DNA from: Ectobius pallidus
Taxonomy: Eukaryota; Arthropoda; Insecta; Blattodea; Ectobiidae
DNA: 64,000 bases
Reading direction: 5' to 3'
NCBI GenBank assembly: GCA_964059195.1
Contig: CAXKWD010000006.1
Span: 173,908,825 to 173,972,824, forward strand
Part shown: piece after piece, positions 43,883 to 54,392 of the stretch
How the letters are laid out: each line of letters opens with the position of its first letter
Numbering within the stretch: the stretch's first letter is position 1
The notes under the pieces: generated by a model
What the model saw: only the letters and a program-made list of their open reading frames with translations
Databases searched by the model: none
Told to the model about the DNA's origin: nothing
Made by a program: the position numbers and the translations under genes

Positions 43883-44663
43883 GACCTCATGAATCTGAAA
43901 ACTGTCACCCATTGAGAGATCGTCTTAATTTAAAAGGGAAAGTGGACAAGTTAGTTAATGATATGAGATTAAAGCAACTTTATTAATGCTTAAAGTTTAT
44001 GATCTCGATCCCAGACTATCTCTATACATTCATTAAACATGACGATGGCTTAGTAAATAAGCATTGGCTATTCAAATAAGGAACATTCATCACCGAGAGA
44101 TGCTTCGGAATTCGAAATGAGGAGTTTCAAAGACAGAAGAATAACGCAAACAGTCTGGTTTTCGTGCTGGCAGCTTCTCTTCAGATTAAATCTATAATTA
44201 CAAACGGGAACATAAATAAACATAATACATTAAGTCACAGCTGGAAACAGATGACTGCTCTAAATACCAGTCATTTGTTCGGATAATTGCTACGCGTTCT
44301 TAATCTTCCATTAGCAAATAAATTTGTTCAGTACTTATAAGGGCTTCAATGATGTGATGGCAAACACTCCTATAACTTTCTCTTACAATAAGCGTGGACA
44401 ATACGAATTTCTTGCTGCTAAACCAAAGGGAAACCGCCAGTAAGGACCTTCGGAAAAGTTTTTATTTTATTATTATCATTATTATTATTATTATTTTAAC
44501 GAATCGACACTATATCGGAGATAAACTTCATGCTTTTAGACTGTCGTAGACTCACTGTTTTAGACAAAACAAACCTCCAAAACAAGACAACTTTATATAA
44601 GATTTTTAGAGGATAACATTATTAACAATTTCATTATTTTGAAATTTTCCTTTCGGTTACAGG
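43881..44663. other. No recognisable feature
   Basis: Unassigned. A short ATT run lies at 44462-44495. No open frame over 60 codons has a recognisable product. Confidence 0.5.
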
Positions 44664-44996
44664 ATAAAAGTCCATGGGAAGAAGCCTGTTGACTTTGGAC
44701 CAAATCGGTTGGCCGGTACAAGAGTAATGCCCAATTTAGTGTCCCTATTTTGGGGTAATATACTCGTATTATACAAAATTTATCAAATAATGTAGATCAT
44801 TTGTCATGACAACATATTATTTTACAGTGTTCATATACGGCTTTGGAAGTTCCAATACAGTTAGCTTTGACAAATAACAGTACCCACATATTCCTTCACA
44901 CATGCTTATCAAACTAGACCTTTGTTCTTCCGCAATGAATCGATCTGCTTAATGAATCGATCTGGAGCTTAACTGGGAAATCGATTACAAAAATAA

Positions 44997-45030
<34 letters not shown>

Positions 45031-45448
45031 CGTATTTTACCTCTCCCTTTTAGGATTTAAGCGACCCTAGCCGCCCGGGCCGTTAACAGGGCCGGGACCT
45101 GTCAGGAGAGGAACTATCTATGAATCACATGCATACGTTTTTGACCAGACAAGGACATGGAAGGCCTCCCCGGATGAGTGATCAGCCCAAAGCCGGGGTT
45201 ACCTCCGAGACAATACGAACACATAGGACCAGACATACCATTCACACACACACACTCCAAACAAGGCGAGGTTGGGATGAAGATGATAATGACGGCCAGG
45301 TTTTATCCGGGGACCACAAGGGCCTAAAGTTACCCGACATTTGTCTCACAGGTGAGGAAAAACCTACTTATTTTCTGCATATCATAATTGCAATTATCAC
45401 TTATAAAACTAAAGCATTCTGGCACTTTGTTACATCAGTTTACCTTTT
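44664..45448 (+). mobile_element. CCAGTATG-family element, 5'-truncated, with an insertion
   Basis: Begins within a tandem unit (AAGTCCATGGGAAGAAGCC) and runs through the shared 3' part to CATTCTGGCACTTTGTTACA and CAGTTTACC. It is interrupted at 45000-45366. Confidence 0.72.
45000..45366 (-). mobile_element. Unclassified insertion with (CT)n end
   Basis: Inserted in the CCAGTATG element between AAAATAACTT and CTTATTTTCTGC (compare the uninterrupted 40725-40755). (CT)n at 45000-45027 would be a (GA)n tail on the minus strand, suggesting a retroposon. ACTT is shared at both borders. The interior, including GGACCACAAGGGCCTAAAG, includes an open frame (45120-45482) with no recognised product. 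Confidence 0.5.
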
Positions 45449-45477
45449 ATTATTTATCTTATGTAATCAGGGGCGTA

Positions 45478-45611
45478 TTTAACTACTTAAACGCCCCTAG
45501 GCAGAGAAAAATATTTTCTTCCCCTTATTTCCATATGAATGTACGGTACCACTAAGTAAAATACAATAAGCATTATTGTAACTGAAATAGTAGGCTAATA
45601 ATAATAATAAA

Positions 45612-45666
<55 letters not shown>

Positions 45667-45869
45667 TAATAATAAAATAAGTAAATAATCTGGTGCGTAT
45701 TCTTGTCAATTTCTATTTCATTGTGCGTTACATTAGTCCTATTTTGAAGAGTTATGAATAAAAAAAAAGTTTAATGTATTAAAAAAAACAGTAACAGCTT
45801 AAAAGCCGTCCCTTCAAATCTGGCGCCCTAGGCAGAAGCCTAGTCTGCCTAGGCTTAAATACGGCACTG
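45478..45869. mobile_element. hAT-type MITE with perfect 8-bp target duplication
   Basis: Ends CAGGGGCGTATTTAA and TTAAATACGGCACTG are inverted. TATGTAAT is duplicated exactly at 45470-45477 and 45870-45877. The 392-bp interior has CCTAGGCAG repeats near both ends and an (AAT)n array at 45598-45685. No coding. Confidence 0.92.
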
Positions 45870-45877
45870 TATGTAAT

Positions 45878-46555
45878 GAAGACGCTAAGCTAAACAAATA
45901 AGCAATATATTTCTGAAAATATCCAGACTAACATGAAAAAATGATAAATCAGTACCCATTGTAGTTCTTTACTAATAGCCACTTAAAGTAAGTGCTGTTC
46001 AGAAACAGAATAGCCAAAGTACCTTTTTCCCTTCAGTATAAATTAGTAATTAATTAAAACTCTGTGTCCAATGTAAGATTTAGGCTTGCGTGCCACTGTT
46101 TAAAAACCCGTGAGCATTGAAGCGGCAGATATTTCTCGCTGCAGGGTTCCCACCATCAGCATATAATTTCCCATTAAACTCCCTGTCAGCGACTGTCTTT
46201 TAGCGACCCTGGTGACCTCTGGTGTTTAAGGCGACATTCATAATACGGAGACCGTCATTTGTTTGATGTCCTAATACACCTGACCCCACGCGCAGTCGAT
46301 CTGAATAAAAAAAAAAACAAACAAGCATCTCATAACCGGCAAACCTTGAGATGGGAGGTAAATTCAATATTATTACCAGAGACGGGACTTTTATTTTATT
46401 TTTATTTTTCAAGATGAGCTTGTCACAGTCAACGTAAATAACACTGTTTCCTTTATTAAATTAACTGCTTTTAATTTCCCCCTTTTCATTTTTTTTTTAA
46501 ACTGGATCACGCTTTAGATGAAAAGAAAAAAACAAAAATTTTCACATTTATCATG
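45878..46555. other. No recognisable feature
   Basis: Unassigned. The 70-codon minus frame at 46200-46412 has no recognisable domain. Confidence 0.45.
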
Positions 46556-46995
46556 GTCGCTTACTCTTCGGGAAAAACATAATCTGAGAGTGTTAGAAAA
46601 CAGGGGGCTTAGGAAAATATTTGGGCCTAAGAAAGATGAAAAATGCATAACGACGAGCTTCAAAACCTGTACTCTTTACCGGATATAGTAAGGGTAATTA
46701 AATCACGGAGGATGAAATGGGGGAGGAAAGACATATCTCAAAAGTATTGACAGGGAGACCCGAAGGGAAATGACCACCTGGAAGACCTAGACGTAGGTGG
46801 GAGGACCATATTAGGATAGACTTAAGGGAAGTAGGATTTGCGAGGGATGGTTGGATGGTGTTAGCACAGAATAGGGTTGAATGGCGGGCTCAGGTAAGCG
46901 CGGCAATGAACCTTCGGGTTCCATAAAATAGATAATATTCCTTTAGCTTGCTTAGGAATTGTCTGTTGTCATTGAGGAAGTGAGTAAGTAATGTT
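46556..46995 (+). mobile_element. RTE-like LINE 3' end with TAAG-like tail
   Basis: Starts at CTTACTCTTCGGGAAAAACA (LREEH region). It contains NRGLRKIF, PKKD, a deletion before MHNDEL, GRPEG, RRRWEDHIRIDLREVGFARDGW, WRAQVSAAMNLR-like traces in shifting frames, the 3' UTR and GAGTAAGTAAT. Dead copy. Confidence 0.85.
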
Positions 46996-47614
46996 CACTT
47001 TTTCTTCTTGTAGTCATACTTTCTCTATCAGTAGAATAAGTAACGAAGTACCGTGTTCGAAGTTGAAATTCGATGTCGAATTAACATAGAAAATCCCATG
47101 AAATTTAATTACCATTTTAGGCAAGATGGATGCATACGATTGTTTTTGTTCAACCATAGGCCTAATATTAGTCTAAATGTTTAAATTTAGAGATTTTAGA
47201 TTGGTTGTTGTAGTTTTTGTCTTCTACGACACATGGCAGCTTACGGCGTTGGTCAAATCGAAGCTTCCTTTTGCTCGTTTCCTTGAAACCAACGGATTTT
47301 GAAAACACGAAATGAATTCATTTTAATATGATATTTAAATTAACACGAACAGAAATGATTTTATTGAAGTGAAACTTCTTTAGCCGCGGCAGGGGGTAAA
47401 TCGAGAGCTTGTGTCACGCTCAAAAATCGTAACGAAATTAGTGAGGCGTGACGGAACGGACTGCACAGAAAACAATCAACTCAATGATTATGACTTATGA
47501 GTAATCAGCTGCTATACGATTTAAAGAACAAAATAAAATATTCAAAGGGGAAACTAACGATAGAAGGTGATGGAAAGGAAATTTCTCAGACCTAGTACGA
47601 GGACCTGCAAATGG

Positions 47615-47709
<95 letters not shown>

Positions 47710-48033
47710 GCCATGATTGTTTCGTGTTCGATAATAATCGATATCACACAGTTGTCATAATGAAGAACAGTGTCGAAATGAGTGTCATTATGGCACCGTT
47801 ACGTCACACGTAATAAGCGTATTATAGTATGGTCGAACGAAAAAAAGTATTTCAAAACAATGAAATACCAGGCAAAAGTACGGAATAATGGAAAGTTTGT
47901 TTCGAATTGTAAGATTAAGTAGCCTAAGGGTTAAATCATTATGAAAATTGTTTTCTTTGCGGTCCGTCACGGTTTTATTAATCATGTCAGAAAGTGAAGT
48001 TTGATAATAATTTCATGGTTAATTCTGGCCTGA
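46996..48033. repeat. Unassigned DNA with family R segments and a microsatellite
   Basis: 47380-47490 (TTTAGCCGCGGCAGGGGGTA, AATTTCG-type text) matches 60890-61020 inverted. 47940-48000 is another R-like stretch. (AAT)n/(ATT)n lies at 47618-47709. The 65-codon minus frame at 47788-47985 has no recognised product. Confidence 0.5.
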
Positions 48034-48302
48034 AATTCCGGGGTGCGCGGGCAAAGAGAGTTAAATCCACCATCCTAAAAAATTGAGATATGTCCATAGA
48101 GCTATAGATAACAATGTTCTCTACTTAACAATGTGTTAAGTCCAGTAAGTCATCTTCACAAACGTATGGTAGTTATGGATGTGTGCCTCATGGGTTTATC
48201 CATCTCTAAAGCTATGTTGGGCTGGTATAGAGTGTTAAGTCACTCTAATTCTCGGTAACAAGAAAGTGGACTTAACTCTCTCTGCCCGCGCACCCCGGAA
48301 TT
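48034..48302. mobile_element. 269-bp MITE with ~30-bp CCGGGGTGCGCGGGC inverted ends
   Basis: AATTCCGGGGTGCGCGGGCA followed by AAGAGAGTTAA at the left, and the inverse TTAACTCTCTCTGCCC plus GCGCACCCCGGAATT at the right. AATT at both edges may be part of the inverted repeat or a target duplication. The interior contains GTGTTAAGTC-type short repeats. The GC-rich ends stand out in the AT-rich surroundings. Confidence 0.85.
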
Positions 48303-48399
48303 ATATAGACTGGCGGATTTTCTGGTGGACATTAGGGCCTATATTCATTTTATAAAATTTATTTTAATTTTACCTGTGTATAGAGGGGACGTAGACAAG

Positions 48400-48752
48400 C
48401 AACCATTTCCGCTTCTCTGTCATTCTCTGTCATTTATAATTGAGGTGTAGGAAAATATGGAAATCAGTGGGAGCGAGGTCCGGGCTGTAGGGCGGATGTT
48501 GAAACATCTTCTAACCGAACTTTTGCAGGAGACTTGCAGGGAGGTGTTGAAGTCTCCACCCTACAGTTCAGACCGCGCACCCAGATATTTTCCTACCCCT
48601 CAAGAATGACAGAGAATGACAGAGAAGCGGAGATGGTTGTCACACAGTGGTTCAAATCCCAGGCGGCAGACTTCTACGACACAAGTGTTCAAAAGTTGGG
48701 CCGGCGGTATGACAAATGTCTCGATTCCCGTGGCGAGTACGTTAAAAAATAG
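48400..48752. pseudogene. Inverted mariner transposase fragments
   Basis: The minus strand of 48400-48502 encodes QHPPYSPDLAPTDFHIF, the hallmark region of the third catalytic aspartate in mariner (D,D34D) transposases. The plus strand of 48520-48752 encodes a diverged version (VLKSPPYSSDRAPRYF, then after a frameshift QWFKSQAADFYD, RRYDKCLDSRGEYVKK and a stop), which is the transposase C terminus. The two share 48400-48492 and 48559-48639 as an inverted repeat. Only the last third of the protein is present, with frameshifts, so there is no activity. Confidence 0.85.
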
Positions 48753-49858
48753 CTGAACACTTGATGTGTCTGTTGCAATGAGTATTTCCGTGAAATTTTG
48801 TTTTGTTTCTGTAAATGGCCCCAGGGAAACTTACTATGTGGACGCGCTTCGTATGTCCATGCTGAATTTCAGCTCTTTTAGGTTAGTGTTTGCGATAAAC
48901 TGGAATAGGTAGAGCAGTACATTTTTATATAAGTATGTTACGATGATTGTGATTTCCAATACTGCACATGTATCCCTCTTCCAGTCACCCTCTGTAGACC
49001 GCACACGCGGGCGACCTGATCGCTTTATTAAATTAAATATAACGGTAGTAAATGAAATGTGTATTTGTCGACACTCGTTGCCATGACAACAGAGGTCAAG
49101 GAACTGTGTAACAGGGGGCGCTGTGTAATTAGACTCACCGGACCTACGTGAAGGGCATTTTTATTGCTCAGGTTGTCTCCCCTTCTTAATTAATTACCTC
49201 TGTTTTTATCGCACAGCTTTGCGGTAAACCCCAAAAGAAAACATTCCACACAAAATGACGGAATTTCGGTCTCGTAAAGCATGGCTTATGATTTTACTGA
49301 AGTGTTCTGTTTCTATATTAAAACTTTGTAAGCCTACATATTTTGGGGGGATAAAGACTTCTAATAACGTTTTCACAGAATTGGCCTATAATATTCCAAG
49401 AACTCTAGTGTTAATTCTAGCTTGTTAACCTCTTTATAACGACATTTTATGTTACTTTGAATCGTAAATTTCAAAACTAGAATAATTTCAGTTCGCTAGT
49501 CAAGATTTTTTATTTATTTTTTAAACATATTGTTTTTGGCTCTTTTGGTTGGCAACAAATATGTTTTTGAAACAGTTGAATATACCACAGACATTTGCGG
49601 ATAAGATTGAATTGTGATCTAGTTGTAAAGAAATGAATACCTCTATTAAAGTTACTGAAAAGACAAATGTCTAATTTTGGAAAACTCCTTCGCTATGGTT
49701 CTACTCCTTAGTTAAAGGAATTTAATGGATGGAGAGAAATGGAGGTCGTAAATAGTTTTAAACGAAACTGTTGTGTTGGCTTACGTTTGTGTTTTGTCGC
49801 TGCAACTTTTTATGTGGACTTGTAGACCAAGAATTACCAAGCGACGACGTTAAAAAAG
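48753..49858. other. No recognisable feature
   Basis: About 1.1 kb without a repeat match or open frame of note. It could include the 3' end of the mariner, but no inverted terminal repeat was identified. Confidence 0.45.
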
Positions 49859-50318
49859 TACTTACTTACTTACTCAATGACAGTTCATAAGTAAGCTAAA
49901 GGTATATTATATTTTCTTTATGGAACCCAAGGTTCATTGCCGCGCTTACCTGAGCCCGCCATTCAACCCTATTCTGTGCAAACTCCATCCAACCATCCCT
50001 CGCAAATCCTACTTCCTTAAGTCTATCCTAATATTGTCCTTTCGCCTAAGTCTAGGTCTTCTAAGTTGTCTTTTCCCATCGGGTCTCCCAGTCAATACTT
50101 TTGAGATATGTCTTTTCTCCCCCATGCGTGCAACATGTCCAGCCCATTTCATCCTCCGTGTTTTAATTACCCTTACTACATCCGGTGAAGAGTAGGCTAC
50201 AGGTTATGAAGCTCGTCGTTATGCAGTTTTCATCTCTCTTAAGTCTGAATATTTTCCTAAGCCTCCTGTTTTCGAATACTCTCAGATTAATTATTTAAGG
50301 GGCCATGTCTCACATCCA

Positions 50319-50749
50319 TCTCTATATATATAAAAGGCTTTGTCCTGACTGACTGACTGAATGAATGACTGACTGACTGAATGACAGGAATCAACGTACA
50401 GCCTAAACTATAACAGGTAGAGACTTGGAATTTTGACAGTGCCTTCGTTTCCTAATGTAGATGCTCACTAAGAAAGGATTTTGAAAAATTCTGATTCTAA
50501 ATGCCAAAAATGAGTGAAAAACGGGCAGAAAACGTGCATTTTTTGCGTTTCCGAAGCGTAATATATTTCAATGTCAAATCAATTACAGCTGGCTTTGGCT
50601 ATTTTTGTCAAACCTTGGAAATGAAACTTTCGCGATCGCTTGAATGTTGTAGCTCACGCTGGTCGATTCATTTGTTTTTAATGTCAAGGCACGCATACAT
50701 ATGAAATGTTCAACCTAATCCCGAAGAGGATTATTCTTCTTCTTCTTCC

Positions 50750-50789
<40 letters not shown>

Positions 50790-51035
50790 AGTGGGATAAT
50801 CAACATAGGCCTAAATATGGTCAAACGTTGTTCGATTTGGACGAAACTCACTGTACAGGGGTTTTCTGGGCCAAGGACCTCGAATCTGAGGACGCTTTTA
50901 CCAGACGATACTATCTAATCGTGGTATGTAGTCCACGTGATTAAGGAGTTAATAAATATAATGATATAACTATTATGCTCTTGATTTTTAATTTTTGAAA
51001 TAATTATCGCGGGCGAAGCCGCGGGCACATGCTAG
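50319..51035 (+). mobile_element. Chimeric Helitron (type B 5' half, type A 3' half)
   Basis: 5' end TCTCTATATATATAAAAGGC with (CTGA)n, as in the type B copies. After about 50508 (CCAAAAATGAGTGAAAAACG) the body becomes type A and ends in the type A hairpin GCGGGCGAAGCCGCGGGC, ACATG, CTAG. An (ATT)n run (50748-50788) is embedded. It is the first part of a longer single insertion reaching 51991. Confidence 0.88.
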
Positions 51036-51123
51036 TAAATTGATATAAATAATCATCGTGCAAATTTTTTAGATACATAATTTACTCAAATATAAATTTT
51101 AAAACCTTCTCTAACTTCCAAAG

Positions 51124-51991
51124 TCTTGTATATATATAAAAGGCTTTGTCCTGACTGACTGAATGAATGACTGACTGACTGACTGACTGACTGACTGACA
51201 GGAATCAACGTAGAGCCTAAACTATAACAGGTAGAGACTTGGAGTTTTGACAGTACCTTCGTTTCATAATGTAGGTGTTCACTAAGAAAGGATTTTGAAA
51301 AATTTTGATTTTAAATGCCAAAAATCAAATGTTTTTTAGAATACTTAATCCCTTTTTACAGAGAATTATCCAGTCCAAATCACATTTGACATTAAAACAT
51401 ATTGTTGCCAGTTTGTATCAGATGGGTTTGGAAAAAAAAAATGAAAGTAGAATAAATTTGACAAATGAGAGAACTATCAATATCCACGAAAATAATGCAG
51501 TCACATAACTTTCTTTACCCTGGACATAGAGAAAACAATACGAGGTATAGTAATATATATATTATTATATCACAGAGTGAACTCCACGAAAATAATGCAG
51601 TCACATAACTTCCTCTAGCCTGGAAAACTAATTTCATTCCGAAAACGGTTTTATGGTAACATGAGAGTGAGAAACAAAATTTTCAGCCACGATAATACAA
51701 TTTTATGTTACCGGAATTTCTGTTTCTCCTTATTAGAACCCCTAAGGGGCTTGCTTTGTACTGTACAAGCGATGGGATGCAAAATTCTACATCCCAAAAT
51801 TCTACATATAGCCATAAAAGCTTTATCAAGCATTTTCTTAGGGAATAGTTTGAGTGTGATAAGTCGTTCTTCCTACTTCATATTATAAATACCTATATAA
51901 GGACCTAGAATTTAAAAATCTAAAGTCCTTCATAAGTTAATTTCCAATTACAAAATAAAAAACCCGGGCGACGCCGGGCCTTTTAAGCTAG
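51124..51991 (+). mobile_element. Non-autonomous Helitron (type B)
   Basis: TCTTGTATATATATAAAAGG, (CTGA)n, then the body with AACAGGTAGAGACTTGGA and AGTTTGAGTGTGATAAGTCG. The 3' hairpin CCCGGGCGACGCCGGG is followed by CCTTTTAAG and CTAG at 51988-51991. Non-coding; the 67- and 75-codon frames inside are not conserved. It is separated from the preceding chimeric unit by 88 bp containing a family P scrap (ATAAATAATCATCGTGCAAA). Confidence 0.88.
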
Positions 51992-52013
51992 TATAATACA
52001 ACCGGCAGGATAA

Positions 52014-52687
52014 TCTATATTAATAAAAATGAATTTACAAAAGGGTTGTTGCCGCATCACTTGAAACATTCATGACGACTACAAAATTAGGAAAACCGTT
52101 TCTTCATTATATAAGGCCTAAGTGAAATGAACAGAATGAACAAATATTCTAATTTTATTTTTACTTACAATTTTCATAGCTCTGAACCACAGACATTTTT
52201 AATAATCTACCAGTGTAAATTTCTTAAAAATCCTGGAGTCAATGAATAATGGCGGGCGAAGCCGGGGGCACCAGCAGTAAAATATTGATGGTTTAACTCT
52301 TGAAATATTGCTGATAATAATAATCCAAACAAACCATTCCTTCCCTTGAAAAAATTTTATAATTTCTGAAAATTACACTGAATTGATCAAATAAAATTCA
52401 CATCATATTCATGTCAATAAACAGTTGAGAAACAATACCTATTGTGTGTTCACAGGTTTCTTTGGAACTGCATAATCGATTCTGATATAGTTTTCCCAGG
52501 GGGCGCTTTCATGTCGTGGAATGTACTCTGAAGCAGGAATTTTAGCGGTTTCATTAATTATTAATGGCTTAGTTTATGAATGATTCGCGTGCAAGTGTTA
52601 ATAAATATAATGCTTTAATAATTATTATACTCTTAATTTTTAATTTTTTAATGAATTATCGTGGGCGAAGCCACGGGCACCTCCTAG
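52014..52687 (+). mobile_element. Helitron with an internal second terminator
   Basis: TCTATATTAATAAAAATG at the 5' end; hairpin GTGGGCGAAGCCACGGGC and CTAG (52684-52687) at the 3' end; inserted exactly between GGATAA and TTGTCTT of a LINE (empty site at 41513-41528, minus sense). At 52253-52279 another terminator-like hairpin, GCGGGCGAAGCCGGGGGC, is followed by ACCAGCAG and T but does not end the element. Non-coding. Confidence 0.9.
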
Positions 52688-52724
52688 TTGTCTTATAAAT
52701 TTTTATTTGTAGATTTCTGGACAG

Positions 52725-53699
52725 AACTTAACATAAAGGAATCACCATTGTCTATAAAAAAACAAATGAATAATTGATTTTTCTCATTGCAAAAGACTCA
52801 ATTTTATTATAGCCTACACTTTAATGTTCGGAGTGAAAACTATGTTAAAATTTTTATTTCAAGGTTTTTTTTTCGACAATAGGCAACGAAAGTAAATTAT
52901 TTTCGTAACTACCATTGTTCTTCATAACAGTCCATACAGGACTGAATCCCCCATAAGAAAAGCCCTTCGTGCCTTCAGCATGTAGAAAACACTCGCATAT
53001 AAACCCCCTGGCGGTAAGAGAGAGTACTATAATGTTGACATGTGTCATGCGCCGTATTCCACGCATCCCGCCCGGCAACAAGTGCACATCTCCATGACAA
53101 CGCTTGACAGCTGTCTTCTGTTTCTTATTGCCTAGCAACGCGTGGAAGTCATAGCTTTGTTTGCACATCAAATCCATCACATATGTCGGGACATCTGTCT
53201 CTTAATTCAAATCAGGATTAACAATAATAATAACAATAATAATAATAACAACAATAGTAATAATAAATTGTAATTCACCGGATTACATTTTCAAGTCCAC
53301 CAGAAGAGCAAACATTACTCCATTTCTGCCAGTTCTTATACACCTTAAAAAAATCTATTTTTCAAAATCTATATTATATTTAATACTAAAATTATTTAAG
53401 TTCATTTTGGTAAAAAAAATTATTTAATATCTGCATTGGTTTTAAAAGTTTTGTTTTAAATATCAAGCCGCTGATTTTAGTCAGTCACAAAGGATGGAAA
53501 GGTACAAAATTTGATGTATTTTTAAACCTTAATTCTTTTTAAAACTTGATTTCAAATGATTCAGAAACTACAGAGCAGATTCTAATGAAAGTTTTTGTGC
53601 ATAGGGAAATGACTAGAATTGTGTCCATCTGTTTGATATTGTCTGATAAAAATCAACTGTAATCAAAATACCCAGGAGAAGTCTTACGTCAACTTAAAA
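52725..53699. other. Unassigned DNA, one unexplained minus-strand frame
   Basis: A 108-codon minus frame at 52854-53180 is the longest here without repeat composition. I do not recognise a domain. It has several cysteines and histidines and no clear signal peptide. A microsatellite (AAT/AAC) lies at 53221-53272. Chance or an old transposon are both possible. Confidence 0.35.
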
Positions 53700-54392
53700 C
53701 ATCTCTTTAGGCAGGCCTACAGGCTGAGGTAGATTTCGAAGTGCTTTTGGTTTAATTTATTGTCTCTGCGCAGCACTCTTCTTCTTTAGCCTTGGCATGA
53801 CAAACCCGCAATGATAACTGCAAAAAATAGGAAAGAACACCTTTTCAAACATTCAAATCTCGCCTTATATAAGAGCTATCGAGAAACTAGTTATTGATTT
53901 GTAAAGTATTCATCAAGAGCTTTCCAACGATACCCCACAAGACGTGGTTTCAAAAATTTCGAATTTCCATCCCTCCACCCCCACTTGTACCCCCAAAACC
54001 CCCGAATCGTTGGTGTCACTGTGAACTCCATAGGGAGTACTTTAATTTGTTCAAACAAAGTTTTCCTCTTTCCTTCATAGGGGCTGAGATATAAAATTTT
54101 CAAAATTTCAACCCCTTCCCCCGACCCCTCCCTCGGGCCAATTTTGCTCATTAACGAACTTGTCCGACCTATTGGGCCTAGAAATAACATGATGAAATTT
54201 GGTTCAAATATCTTCAAAATTACGGCCGCTAGCGTGTAAAGATATACCGGTATATCACAAAAAAATTAAACGGGCGGTGGTTTCGTACTTAGGGAGGCAT
54301 GAAACGTAAAGATATGAAAGAATTTTTCGAAAGTCATGACATGGTATCGATTGCAATAGGTAGATTTTTCTTCGGAATCTACCTAAAAATAA
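53700..54392 (+). mobile_element. GGTAGATTTCG-family repeat
   Basis: GAGGTAGATTTCGAAG near 53729 and TTCTTCGGAATCTACCT at 54369-54386 are inverted. The interior matches 20611-21430 inverted, and the last 130 bp match 3058-3190. The two overlapping frames at 53891-54217 are proline- or glycine-rich readings of C-runs that are not conserved as protein. Confidence 0.75.

Larger units (their letters stand above)
49860..52724 (-). mobile_element. RTE-like LINE 3' end, minus strand, split by two Helitron insertions
   Basis: LINE pieces: 49860-50318 (tail at the left, then coding traces up to TCTCACATCCA), 51992-52013 (TATAATACAACCGGCAGGAT) and 52688-52724 (TTGTCTTATAAATTTTTATT). Joined, they match 41494-41560 without loss or gain, and so define Helitron insertions at 50319-51991 and 52014-52687. 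The C-terminal frame has shifts, and the protein is not functional. Confidence 0.88.

Noticed and set aside
52854..53180. 108-codon minus frame as a gene
   Set aside because: Not repeat-like in composition, but no recognisable motif. A single open frame of this length is not convincing in 64 kb. Listed as unassigned.
53891..54217. 108-codon glycine/proline-rich frames on both strands
   Set aside because: Produced by C/G runs in a dispersed repeat. The related copy at 20611 does not keep the frame.
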